This document shows positions 1 to 5,935 of a stretch of 7,172 bases of DNA, piece after piece. Position numbers and translations under genes: made by a program. Below the pieces are notes generated by a model. It did not search any database, was not told the origin of the DNA, and saw only the letters and a program-made list of their open reading frames with translations. Source of the stretch: Anaerolineae bacterium (GTDB taxonomy: Bacteria > Chloroflexota > Anaerolineae > SpSt-600); NCBI GenBank assembly GCA_028275425.1, contig JAPWUT010000083.1:1-7172 (forward strand). Direction: 5' to 3'. Position 1 is the stretch's first letter. Every line of letters begins with the position of its first letter.

Positions 1-30
1 AAAAGCATAAGTTGGGAATGCAAGTGGGGG

Positions 31-98
31 AGGGGCAAGTCTTGCCTGGCCGTAAACGACCAGGCTCAGCGAAAGAGCGAGGCTAAAACGCCTCTTTC
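31..98. other. Cluster of adjoining inverted repeats, possible structured RNA or regulatory DNA
   Basis: Three perfect or near-perfect hairpins follow each other. GGCAAG (34-39) pairs with CTTGCC (41-46) around one base. GCCTGG (44-49) pairs with CCAGGC (60-65), and inside it CGT (51-53) pairs with ACG (56-58) after one C/A mismatch. GAAAGAG (71-77) pairs with CTCTTTC (92-98), with an alternative inner stem GAGGC/GCCTC. The first two share bases 44-46, so they are alternatives, like a switch. No open reading frame explains the segment and it differs from the 150-bp repeats that follow. It may be the end of a structured RNA, a terminator region of a gene outside the window, or the edge of a mobile repeat. 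The pairing is seen; any function is a guess. Confidence 0.4.
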
Positions 99-117
99 TG
101 CTCCCCCACACCCCCTG

Positions 118-138
118 CCAGGGGGCTTCGCCCCCTGG
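118..138. other. Perfect 9-bp hairpin with TTC triloop inside the repeat
   Basis: CCAGGGGGC (118-126) is perfectly complementary to GCCCCCTGG (130-138) around TTC. The later units carry degenerate versions with CCATGGGGGC on the left arm. No T-run follows on either strand, so it is not a standard intrinsic terminator. Confidence 0.6.
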
Positions 139-281
139 ACCTCCGTTTGCCCGCCCCCGCTGGCTTAGGGCTTGCCGGCGTTTTGGGTCCCCCTCGTGGC
201 TGGGTGGCTAATGTGGGCAACTCGCCCCCTCTTTTTTTATTTTGGGGGCACATCCCCCAAACCCCCTGGGAGGGGGCGGAG

Positions 282-308
282 CCCCCTCCACCCCCCTTCC
301 CCACCCCC
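282..308 (-). other. G-quadruplex-capable motif (G-rich on minus strand)
   Basis: Four C-tracts lie on the plus strand at 282-286, 291-296, 299-302 and 304-308, separated by 4, 2 and 1 bases. The minus strand therefore has four runs of at least four G with very short loops, matching the usual G3+N1-7 pattern well. Similar but looser motifs occur at 433-461 and 586-614 in the next units. Whether the structure forms in the cell cannot be seen from the sequence. Confidence 0.6.
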
Positions 309-693
309 GCTGGCTTAGGGTTTGCCAGCGTTTTGGGTCCCACTCGTGGGCGGGTTGCAGGGGTTGGTAACTCGCCCCTTTTTAAGTTTTCGTGGGGGGA
401 CACCCCCCATACCCCCTGCCATGGGGGCATAGCCCCCCTGGACCCCCATTTGCCCACCCCCGCTGGCTTAGGGTTTGCCAGCGTTTTGGGTCCCACTCGT
501 GGGCGGGTTGCAGGGGTTGGTAACTCGCCCCTTTTTAAGTCTTCGTGGGGGGACACCCCCCATACCCCCTGCCATGGGGGTTTCACCCCCCTGGACCCCC
601 TGTTTTGCCCACCCTCGTAGGCTACGGGTTTGCCGGCGTTTTGGGTCCCACTCGTGGCTGAGTTAGCCTCCCCCCGGCTCTCGCCAAATTTTC

Positions 694-718
694 CCCCCTT
701 CCCTCGCAGGGAAGGGGG
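694..718. other. Perfect 11-bp intergenic hairpin, CGC triloop
   Basis: Bases 694-704 (CCCCCTTCCCT) are exactly complementary to 708-718 (AGGGAAGGGGG) around CGC. It sits just beyond the left repeat array and is followed by GTCAGGGGGTTAGG. There is no T-tract on either side, so it is more likely a dispersed palindromic intergenic element or a stabilising RNA hairpin than an intrinsic terminator. The rest of 719-841 shows nothing I can support. Confidence 0.5.
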
Positions 719-841
719 TCAGGGGGTTAGGTCAGAAAAGCACATCCCCCAAGCTCCCATGGCCCCTCCAGTTTAATCAAGATCAGGGCCGAAGAAAGAT
801 GCCCGACGAATTTGGGGCGCTCTCATCCCCTTGCTGAAAGC

Positions 842-870
842 TTGCTATGATTGCTCTTCTGTGCTATACT
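842..870 (+). promoter_or_regulatory. Predicted sigma70-type promoter for the lipoprotein gene
   Basis: TTGCTA at 842-847 (-35, four of six matches) and TATACT at 865-870 (-10, five of six) are separated by 17 bp. The predicted transcript would start near 877, leaving a leader of about 95 nt before the ATG at 973. The same GCTATACTT string forms the -10 region of the thermonuclease promoter on the other strand. Confidence 0.55.
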
Positions 871-889
871 TAAATTAGGCCGGATGCCG

Positions 890-905
890 CTAAGGTCAAC
901 CTTAG
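890..905. promoter_or_regulatory. Operator-like palindrome in the leader of the lipoprotein gene
   Basis: CTAAGGT (890-896) and ACCTTAG (899-905) are perfect inverted arms around CA. The site is about 20 bp after the predicted -10 box, a common position for a dimeric repressor, and could also fold in the RNA. No adjacent regulator gene is present in the window. The symmetry is seen; operator function is inferred. Confidence 0.4.
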
Positions 906-972
906 GGAGCCTCATTCTCCCCAAGGAAAGGCAAAAACGGGGTCCGTCTCAAATAAGGCGAAAGGGGGAAAA

Positions 973-1599
973 ATGCGTTCAACCCATTTGTTTCTTGTGG
1001 CTCTTGTAGTCCTGAGCCTAATGGTGAATGCTTGTGCACCATCTAAAACCAAGCTCACGCCACAAGGTTCACAATCAACGCCAGTTTCTTCCGCCTCCGG
1101 AGAGTGGCTCAGCGCCAAAGAAGCAGTGGCATTGGCCTATGCCGCCTTGACAGCCAAATGGAAATCCGCCGCTAAATTGGCTTTCGTCGGCCGCTATTCG
1201 CGCTTCTGTAATGTTGACTGTTCTCCCCTTTTGGTGGAGAAGGATACTGGCATCGGGTCCGATGGCCGCCAGACACATTGGATTGTTATTTTTGCTGATG
1301 GGGCAACTTACACTTCAGCAGATGTTTTCTATGTTGAAAAAGGTAAGGCCAAGCTGGTCGCCTCCGACATAGCTACGATTCGCCCGGCTCAGTTGTTTGA
1401 TTTGGAGGGGTGGGTTGATTCAACTGAAATACAGTTCCGCTCATCCCAGCGGGTTGGCCTGGAACTTAAGACGAACGAGCCTTTTGTCGGCATAGATGCT
1501 GACTTAAAAGCTTACCCCTTGCTATGGCTGGCCGAGACCTCTTTTGGCCGGTACGATATTTACGACGCCACGATTGGTAAGTTTATCAAGTCGCGCTGA
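973..1599 (+). CDS. Predicted lipoprotein of unknown function, possibly PepSY-like
   Basis: The 208-residue product starts with a basic N-terminus and a hydrophobic stretch (about residues 5-20) ending VNAC, which fits a lipoprotein signal with lipidation at Cys21. A flexible Ser/Thr/Pro/Gln-rich linker (about 22-43) follows, so the domain should be displayed outside the membrane. Residues about 46-130 and 147-207 each resemble a PepSY-type unit: a helix with an SAKEAVALAYAAL-like start, then paired strands, the second ending YDIYDATIGKFI. Cys79 and Cys83 form a CNVDC pair. The ATG at 973 is preceded by AAGGGGG at suitable spacing, and a promoter lies at 842-870. The next gene begins about 85 bp downstream on the same strand with its own ribosome binding site. 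I do not recognise a specific family; the lipoprotein call is solid and the PepSY comparison tentative. Confidence 0.8.
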   Translation: MRSTHLFLVALVVLSLMVNACAPSKTKLTPQGSQSTPVSSASGEWLSAKEAVALAYAALTAKWKSAAKLAFVGRYSRFCNVDCSPLLVEKDTGIGSDGRQTHWIVIFADGATYTSADVFYVEKGKAKLVASDIATIRPAQLFDLEGWVDSTEIQFRSSQRVGLELKTNEPFVGIDADLKAYPLLWLAETSFGRYDIYDATIGKFIKSR

Positions 1600-1670
1600 G
1601 CACAAATCAAGGATGCGTAATGCAAAAAGGCCATAACGTGATAAGTTTTGGCTGTTAACGCAATTTTGAT

Positions 1671-1678
1671 AAGGAGGT
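1671..1678 (+). promoter_or_regulatory. Perfect Shine-Dalgarno sequence with no start codon after it
   Basis: AAGGAGGT is a full match to the anti-Shine-Dalgarno sequence. The bases where a start codon should follow read ACATAAACCAAG. In the reading frame of the zinc ribbon downstream the codons are TAA (1682-1684), ACC, AAG. The site therefore marks the ancestral or true start of the next gene even though no ATG, GTG or TTG is present there. Confidence 0.65.
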
Positions 1679-1684
1679 ACATAA

Positions 1685-1813
1685 ACCAAGTTTTGTAGCC
1701 GGTGCGGGAGCCCTCTTTCCCCGGAGGACCGCTTTTGTAGCCATTGCGGTGCGCCCGTCCCTTCTTCCCAGCCGTCCGAAGCAGCTGCTCCGTCCCCTTC
1801 GGCTGAGCCTATT
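1685..1813 (+). pseudogene. Zinc-ribbon N-terminal segment, open in frame with 1814-2272 but lacking a start codon
   Basis: The frame of the downstream gene stays open back to 1685 and encodes TKFCSRCGSPLSPEDRFCSH, then CGAPV and a Pro/Ser/Ala-rich linker up to the GTG at 1814. This is a classic small zinc ribbon: CxxC, ten residues, CxxC (Cys 4, 7, 18 and 21 of the open frame). Proteins of this kind commonly begin with M followed closely by KFCxxCG, so an MTKFC start is expected just where ATAA is found after the ribosome binding site. The likely explanations are an indel or substitution that destroyed the start, a sequencing or assembly error, or non-standard initiation. It is marked as a broken segment only because no start is visible; the coding conservation suggests it was recently, or still is, translated. 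Confidence 0.6.
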
Positions 1814-2272
1814 GTGGATGTCATTCCCGTTCAACAGCGGAGCGGCTTTATGGGGCTGACTGTTAAGTCCTTCAATATGATTTTGACCCCTCAGCGGCTG
1901 ATTCTGCTCCCCATCACAAAAGAGGAAATGAACGAGGCCGTTAAGACGGCGCGGGAACGGGCCCGCGCTGCCGGCAAGGGCTTATTCGGGCAATGGGGGG
2001 CACAAATGGCTTGGATGCAGGTGCTCTACGAGAGGTATCGGGCTACACCGGTGGAAGACTTGGCCCGGACCCCCGGCAGCACTGTGATTTGGAATCAGGA
2101 GGTCCGCTCCATTCACCTGAAAGACATTCGGGGAACGAGTAAGGAATCTCGTTCTTACTCTACAATCAGCATTGAAACCAGCCGCGGCACTTTCAAGTTT
2201 GAATTGTTGACGATGAGGGCCGGCGAGGCCCGGAAGAGTTTGCAACAGACCCTGAGTGAGAAGGTCCGTTAG
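1814..2272 (+). CDS. PH-like domain protein, C-terminal part of a zinc-ribbon protein
   Basis: From the first usable start, GTG at 1814, the product is 152 residues. Residues about 15-35 (LTVKSFNMILTPQRLILLPI) look like the first strands of a bacterial PH-like domain, in which a TxxRL motif is common. A charged, Ala-rich helical insert (about 37-76) follows. Residues about 92-148 complete the pattern with STISIETSRGTFKFELL strands and a final helix. Combined with the zinc ribbon encoded at 1685-1813, the full protein would be about 196 residues, a zinc ribbon plus linker plus PH-like domain. The GTG has no good ribosome binding site, so the true start probably lies near 1681-1685. There is no signal peptide, so it should be cytoplasmic. 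The function is unknown; such proteins may sense or bind partners at the membrane. It converges with polX, whose stop lies 44 bp away, and no clear terminator lies between. Confidence 0.7.
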   Translation: MDVIPVQQRSGFMGLTVKSFNMILTPQRLILLPITKEEMNEAVKTARERARAAGKGLFGQWGAQMAWMQVLYERYRATPVEDLARTPGSTVIWNQEVRSIHLKDIRGTSKESRSYSTISIETSRGTFKFELLTMRAGEARKSLQQTLSEKVR

Positions 2273-2316
2273 GAAGTGCCCAAAGAAGACGGGAATCGGA
2301 GCAGGCAACGGCTCTG

Positions 2317-4041
2317 TTAGTGGTGGCGGTTCCTCTTTAAAGCTTTTAGCAGCTCCTCCAGGGGCAGAGTGTTAACCACGTCCTTGGGTTCGGCCCAGCC
2401 ACGTCGCGCCATCGCTACACCAAATTCCAAAGAGTCAAGGCCATATAGGTTGTGGGCATCGCTATCTATGGCTAATTTGACCCCCATTTCCACTGCCCTA
2501 CGGATGTAGACATCGTCCAAATCCAGCCTATCGGGAGTGCCGTTGACCTCTAAGATAGTGCCTGTTTCCTTGGCTACTCTAAGAACCTCATCCATATCCA
2601 CCGCGCTTTCTTCACGCTGGCCCAATATTCGCCCCGAGGGGTGCCCTATTATATCCACGTAAGGGTTGCGCATCGCATTTATCACCCTGGCCGTAATTCG
2701 TTCCCTCTCTTGCCTTAGCCCGGTGTGGATAGATGCGATGACCAAATCCAGCGAGGCCAAGATTTCGTCAGGATAATCCAGGGAGCCATCGGCCCTTATT
2801 TCCACTTCTGCGCCCTGGAGGAGCCTGAAGTCGCTCCAGCGCCGGTTTAGCTCATCAATGATGGCCCTTTGTTCTTTCAACCTCTCAGGGGTAAGGCCCT
2901 TAGCTATCCCAAGTCCATGGCTGTGGTCGGATATCACCAGGTATTGGTAGCCGCGGCGGCGAGCAGCTTCGGCAATCTCTTCAATGGAAGAGGCACCATC
3001 GCTCCAGTTGGTGTGAACGTGCAGGTCGCCCCTTATATCCCCAAGCTCTACCAGGCGTGGAAGCCTTCCCTCCTTGGCCGCTTCTATCTCGCCCCTGTTC
3101 TCCCTAAGCTCCGGTGGAATCCATTCCAGCCCCAAGGTGTGGTAAACGTCTTCCTCTTCGGGGCAGAGGATTTCCTCTTCCCCCCGCTTGAAGCCATATT
3201 CGCTCAAGCTTAAGCCCATATCCAGGGCTAATCCCCTCAGGGCCACGTTGTGCTCTTTGGAGCCGGTGAAGTATTGGAGCAGTGAACCGTACCTTTCCGG
3301 CGGGAGGACTCGGAGGTCTACTTGCAGGCCGCTATGCAGGAAGACAGTGGATTTGGTTGGGCCTTTCATTGACACTTCGGCCACTTGGGGCAAGCGGGTG
3401 AAGGTTTCTATGACTTCCTCCGGCTTGTGGGAGGAAGCCAAAAGGTCTATGTCCCCTATGGTGGCTTTCATCCGGCGTAGACTTCCAGCAGCGGTGACCT
3501 TTAAGGCGTGAGGGGTGGCTTCTTTTAAGGCTTTGATTAGCTCTTTGGCGACCGGTAAGGCCGTGGCTAAGGGGATGCGCTCGGAACGGCGGTAGAAGGC
3601 CTCAATCCCGGCCAAAATCTTAGCTTCAGACTTAACCCCAAGGCCTGGCAGTGTCCGGAGCTTCCCTTCCCTGGCAGCTCTTTCCAGCTCCTGGATGGAA
3701 GTTATCCCCAGCTTTTCCCAGACCAGCTTAGCGGTCTTCGGTCCTACCTCTGGAACTTGGAGTAGGCTTACCACTCCAGGAGGGATTTCCTCCTTAAGCT
3801 CCTCATAGAAGCTCATTTTCCCGGTGCGGAGGAGCTCATCCAACTTCTCGGCCAGGGATTTACCTACGCCCGGTATCTCCAGAAGCTTACCTTCGCGCCA
3901 GACGTCTTCAATGTCTCGGCCCAAGTATTCAATGTTATCGGCTGCCCTGCGGTAGGCCAGGGCTTTGTAGACAATCTCTCCCTTAATCTCCAGCATATCG
4001 GCGATGCGTCTGAGAATCTCGGCCACTTCCTTATTGGTCAT
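2317..4041 (-). CDS. polX: DNA polymerase/3'-5' exonuclease PolX
   Basis: The product is 574 residues, the usual length for bacterial PolX, a cytoplasmic gap-filling polymerase with an attached PHP nuclease used in base-excision repair. Residues 1-150 form the helix-hairpin-helix 8-kDa and fingers part (EIPGVGKSLAEKL at 55-67, VPEVGPKTAKLV at 96-107, LPGLGVKSEAKIL at 131-143). The polymerase site shows GSLRR (186-190) and GDIDL (196-200), with metal ligands Asp197, Asp199 and probably Asp242, then TGSKEHN (259-265). The PHP domain (about 335-574) keeps all nine expected ligands: His341, His343, Asp348, His373, Glu412, His439, His467, Asp528 and His530. Both activities should therefore be intact. 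The ATG at 4041 overlaps the glycosyltransferase stop as ATGA and starts the conserved MTNKEVAEIL sequence, so a longer start at 4104 is unlikely. It is the last gene of the operon. Confidence 0.95.
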   Translation of the reverse strand: MTNKEVAEILRRIADMLEIKGEIVYKALAYRRAADNIEYLGRDIEDVWREGKLLEIPGVGKSLAEKLDELLRTGKMSFYEELKEEIPPGVVSLLQVPEVGPKTAKLVWEKLGITSIQELERAAREGKLRTLPGLGVKSEAKILAGIEAFYRRSERIPLATALPVAKELIKALKEATPHALKVTAAGSLRRMKATIGDIDLLASSHKPEEVIETFTRLPQVAEVSMKGPTKSTVFLHSGLQVDLRVLPPERYGSLLQYFTGSKEHNVALRGLALDMGLSLSEYGFKRGEEEILCPEEEDVYHTLGLEWIPPELRENRGEIEAAKEGRLPRLVELGDIRGDLHVHTNWSDGASSIEEIAEAARRRGYQYLVISDHSHGLGIAKGLTPERLKEQRAIIDELNRRWSDFRLLQGAEVEIRADGSLDYPDEILASLDLVIASIHTGLRQERERITARVINAMRNPYVDIIGHPSGRILGQREESAVDMDEVLRVAKETGTILEVNGTPDRLDLDDVYIRRAVEMGVKLAIDSDAHNLYGLDSLEFGVAMARRGWAEPKDVVNTLPLEELLKALKRNRHH

Positions 4042-5189
4042 CTCCTGACCCCTACATTGTAATACCGCCCCTTCCAAGCTAAGCCTTTCCCAATCAAGGA
4101 GCACCTTACCGAGTTAATTATCATAAGCAAAGTCAGGCCGATGGTCAAAAAGCTGAAGAAGGGGACAAGCCTGGATAGCTTGAACCGCTTGGCCACCTTG
4201 TAGTGCATCAACCAGGCTAAACCGATTTGAAATGATGGCACCCAGAAGGTCAAAAGGTTGAACTCCCTGAAGGCCACACTTTGGAAGACCAGGAAATAGG
4301 GGTAAATGAATAGCGACCACCCCACAGCGATGTACAAGGCGGCAGTGAAGAGCGAGTAATCCAGTGCACCGAATATGCTCTTAGATAGGCCGTTCCATAT
4401 CTCCCAGAAATTGCGGTAGAAGCGCACCGAAACCAAATCCGTCCCATCCATCAGAGCTATGCGGCCTCCGGTTCTCTTTACCTCCCTGGCCAAGGCTATA
4501 TCGTCCACTATGTTATCTCGGATGGCCTCGTAGCCTCCGGCCTTAAGGTAAGCCTCCTTTTTGACCAGCATGAATGGGCCAAGGGCCATCGCTACGCGTG
4601 GGTGCGGTATTGAGTTCATTAAGCCAAGGGGCCAAAACCCAAGGAGGCCAAAAGGTATTACGGGCAAAAGCACTTTCTCCCAGAAGGAACCGGTTACTAT
4701 GTGCGGGATGAGGCTGAGGAAATCGGCTTCTTCCTGTATTGCGCCCCTTAACGAAGCTGAGATGGAGCAAGGGGAATGAACGGTATCGGCATCAGTAAAG
4801 AGGAGCCATTCTCCATGGGCCAGCTGGGCCAGTTGATAGCAGGCATAGTTTTTGCCTATCCAGCCCGGCGGCAAGGGCTTACCCTTCACCAAGGTTAGCT
4901 CTCGGCTTCTTGCAGCCATCTCTTCCACAATAGAGGCCGTTCGGTCGGAGGAATCGTCGTCCAGAACTATGACTTCCTTTGAAGGGTAGTCTTGGGCCAA
5001 AAGGGAAGAGACGCAGCTCCCTATATTCCGTTCCTCATTCCGGGCTGGAACCAGAACCGAAACCATTGGTAGGTCTGGCGGGAGAAGGCCTTCTACCGGC
5101 GGCTTGCGAAGGAGGCGCAGATTGTTGAGCAGGTTGAGGAAGACGGCAAGGATAAGAAAGGTGACAACCGTTTGATACAAGGCCAACAT
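4038..5189 (-). CDS. Membrane-bound family 2 glycosyltransferase (CrtQ/HpnB-like)
   Basis: The 383-residue protein has an N-terminal membrane helix (about 3-22) and a GT-A catalytic domain. This begins VSVLVPARNEERNIG (43-57), with VLDDDSSDRT (75-84), the distinctive PPGWIGKNYACYQLA (107-121), the metal-binding DAD at 133-135 in LLFTDADTVHSP, and VDDIALAREVK (228-238) as the likely catalytic acidic region. Hydrophobic segments follow at about 170-190, 279-303, 310-327 and 340-360. These motifs are shared with carotenoid glycosyltransferase CrtQ and hopanoid-associated HpnB, which transfer sugars to lipid-like acceptors at the inner face of the membrane. The acceptor here is not known. The gene starts 11 nt after the PlsY-like stop, with an AAGGG ribosome site overlapping that stop, and its own stop overlaps the polX start. 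Both junctions suggest translational coupling. Confidence 0.85.
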   Translation of the reverse strand: MLALYQTVVTFLILAVFLNLLNNLRLLRKPPVEGLLPPDLPMVSVLVPARNEERNIGSCVSSLLAQDYPSKEVIVLDDDSSDRTASIVEEMAARSRELTLVKGKPLPPGWIGKNYACYQLAQLAHGEWLLFTDADTVHSPCSISASLRGAIQEEADFLSLIPHIVTGSFWEKVLLPVIPFGLLGFWPLGLMNSIPHPRVAMALGPFMLVKKEAYLKAGGYEAIRDNIVDDIALAREVKRTGGRIALMDGTDLVSVRFYRNFWEIWNGLSKSIFGALDYSLFTAALYIAVGWSLFIYPYFLVFQSVAFREFNLLTFWVPSFQIGLAWLMHYKVAKRFKLSRLVPFFSFLTIGLTLLMIINSVRCSLIGKGLAWKGRYYNVGVRR

Positions 5190-5200
5190 GGCCGTTGCCC

Positions 5201-5812
5201 TTAGCGTTGGATAATCCCTTTGGGCTCAAACCAGCCGCTCTTTTGCCGGATGGCTGTCTCGTGCGGCCGGTCCAGGATTTTCTTGAAGGCCAGGACCATC
5301 ATCAACCCCAGGATTTTGAGCCATTCACCGAAAGGAACCCAGAGGAGGGCCAGTAGGACCATGGAGCCAAGGCCTACTCCAGCGCTCACGTTGAAGTTGC
5401 GAGTTATGCCCCAGGCAATGCCCAGAAGGATTACCCCTATGAATATAGCTTGAGGTATGACGTTGAGGAGGAAGCCCAAGGCTACTGAAATTCCTTTCCC
5501 TCCCCGGCCTTTGAGGAAGATTGGGAAGCCGTGGCCCAGAATTGCAGCTAAGCCGGCTAAGTAAATGATGGTCTCGCTATTGGAAAAGTGCAGGGCAAGC
5601 CTGTAGACCACAAAACCTTTGGAAACGTCCAAGACCCCTGCCAAGAGGCCGGGTAGAGGCCCGGCAAGGTGCCAAACGTTCCTTGCTCCCACGTTCCCTT
5701 CCCCTTCGTAGCGGACATCTTTATTGGCAAGGAAGCGGGCTACAAGGTAAGAGAAGGGGATAGAGCCGATAAGGTAGGATAAAGCCAGAAGCAAAAGAAT
5801 CTGTCCCATCAT
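5201..5812 (-). CDS. plsY: PlsY-like membrane acyltransferase with atypical active-site motifs
   Basis: The 203-residue protein has the PlsY length, multiple membrane helices and family landmarks: YLIGSIPFSYLVARF (13-27), EGEGNVGARN (36-45), GHGFPIFLKGRGGKG (93-107) and a C-terminal RPHETAIR (182-189). Canonical PlsY transfers acyl from acyl-phosphate to glycerol-3-phosphate in the membrane. Here motif 1, usually GSGNxGATNxxR, has Glu38 for Ser, Arg44 for Thr and His48 for the final Arg, and the C-terminal HRxNI motif lacks its Asn. Lys106 of the GGKG loop is kept. The protein is surely in the PlsY family, but the substrate may differ. ATG at 5812 is chosen because GGAGG lies 7 nt before it and the predicted promoter would start transcription near 5839, excluding the longer reading frame to 5920. 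The next ATG at 5809 is equally possible. It heads the operon with the glycosyltransferase and polX. Confidence 0.8.
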   Translation of the reverse strand: MMGQILLLLALSYLIGSIPFSYLVARFLANKDVRYEGEGNVGARNVWHLAGPLPGLLAGVLDVSKGFVVYRLALHFSNSETIIYLAGLAAILGHGFPIFLKGRGGKGISVALGFLLNVIPQAIFIGVILLGIAWGITRNFNVSAGVGLGSMVLLALLWVPFGEWLKILGLMMVLAFKKILDRPHETAIRQKSGWFEPKGIIQR

Positions 5813-5845
5813 AGCTTCCCCTCCCATAGCGATATTTGCAGTTGC

Positions 5846-5874
5846 ATGATACCACAGGAAATTTTGCTCGTCAA
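5846..5874 (-). promoter_or_regulatory. Strong predicted sigma70-type promoter of the plsY-GT-polX operon
   Basis: Read on the minus strand, TTGACG (5874-5869) and TATCAT (5851-5846) are separated by 17 bp, and the -10 is preceded by TGG, giving an extended -10. The predicted start near 5839 leaves a leader of roughly 27 nt with the GGAGG ribosome site. It lies between the thermonuclease stop and the PlsY-like start, so the operon need not depend on upstream transcription. Confidence 0.65.
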
Positions 5875-5935
5875 AATCGTCCCAAAAGTCCCAAAAATTC
5901 TGCCAATTTAAGGGCCCCAAGTTAGCCTTGGTGGA

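Larger units (their letters stand above)
100..665 (+). repeat. Left tandem array of a ~150-bp hairpin-rich repeat
   Basis: This gene-free stretch is built of tandem copies: a partial copy at about 100-157, then units at 158-307, 308-460 and 461-615, and a partial unit at about 616-665. Periods are 150, 153 and 155 bp. Each unit has the same order of blocks: an arm CGCTGGC, the core TTAGGGTTT and arm GCCAGCG (308-330 in the second unit); TTTTGGGTCCCACTCGTGG; a variable block ending ACTCGCCCC; TGGGGGG-ACA-CCCCCCA (393-409 in the second unit); and CCATGGGGGC followed by a C-rich block. The same element recurs in the same orientation at about 6745-7172. The array probably does not code: both strands are open by virtue of composition, with no ribosome binding site or recognisable domain. 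The repeat family is not one I can name. Confidence 0.9.

Noticed and set aside
49..59. Short match to a conserved 16S rRNA string (GCCGTAAACGA)
   Set aside because: Only about 11 bases match and the neighbouring sequence and order do not follow 16S rRNA, so it is probably chance.
83..620. Long open frames on both strands across the left array, with protein-like 50-residue repeats
   Set aside because: Overlapping frames are open on both strands because the repeat is G/C-run rich and most periods are multiples of three. There is no ribosome site, signal or known domain, and the 155-bp unit breaks the frame.
100..665. CRISPR array
   Set aside because: The repeats are about 150 bp, adjacent and diverged, with no short identical repeats separated by unique spacers and no cas genes.
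2273..2316. Bidirectional terminator between the zinc-ribbon gene and polX
   Set aside because: Only a weak GAGC/GCTC pairing is visible and no T-tract is present on either strand.
4042..4104. Upstream start of PolX at 4104
   Set aside because: The extra 21 residues lie inside the glycosyltransferase gene and precede the conserved MTNKEVAEIL start, which forms an ATGA overlap.
5813..5920. Longer PlsY-like reading frame starting at 5920
   Set aside because: It covers the predicted promoter and adds a polar Trp/Asp/Asn-rich stretch not seen in PlsY proteins; 5812 has the ribosome site and gives normal length.
5917..5931. CCAAG/CTTGG hairpin after the thermonuclease stop as a terminator
   Set aside because: The stem is only five base pairs and is not followed directly by a T-run on the minus strand.
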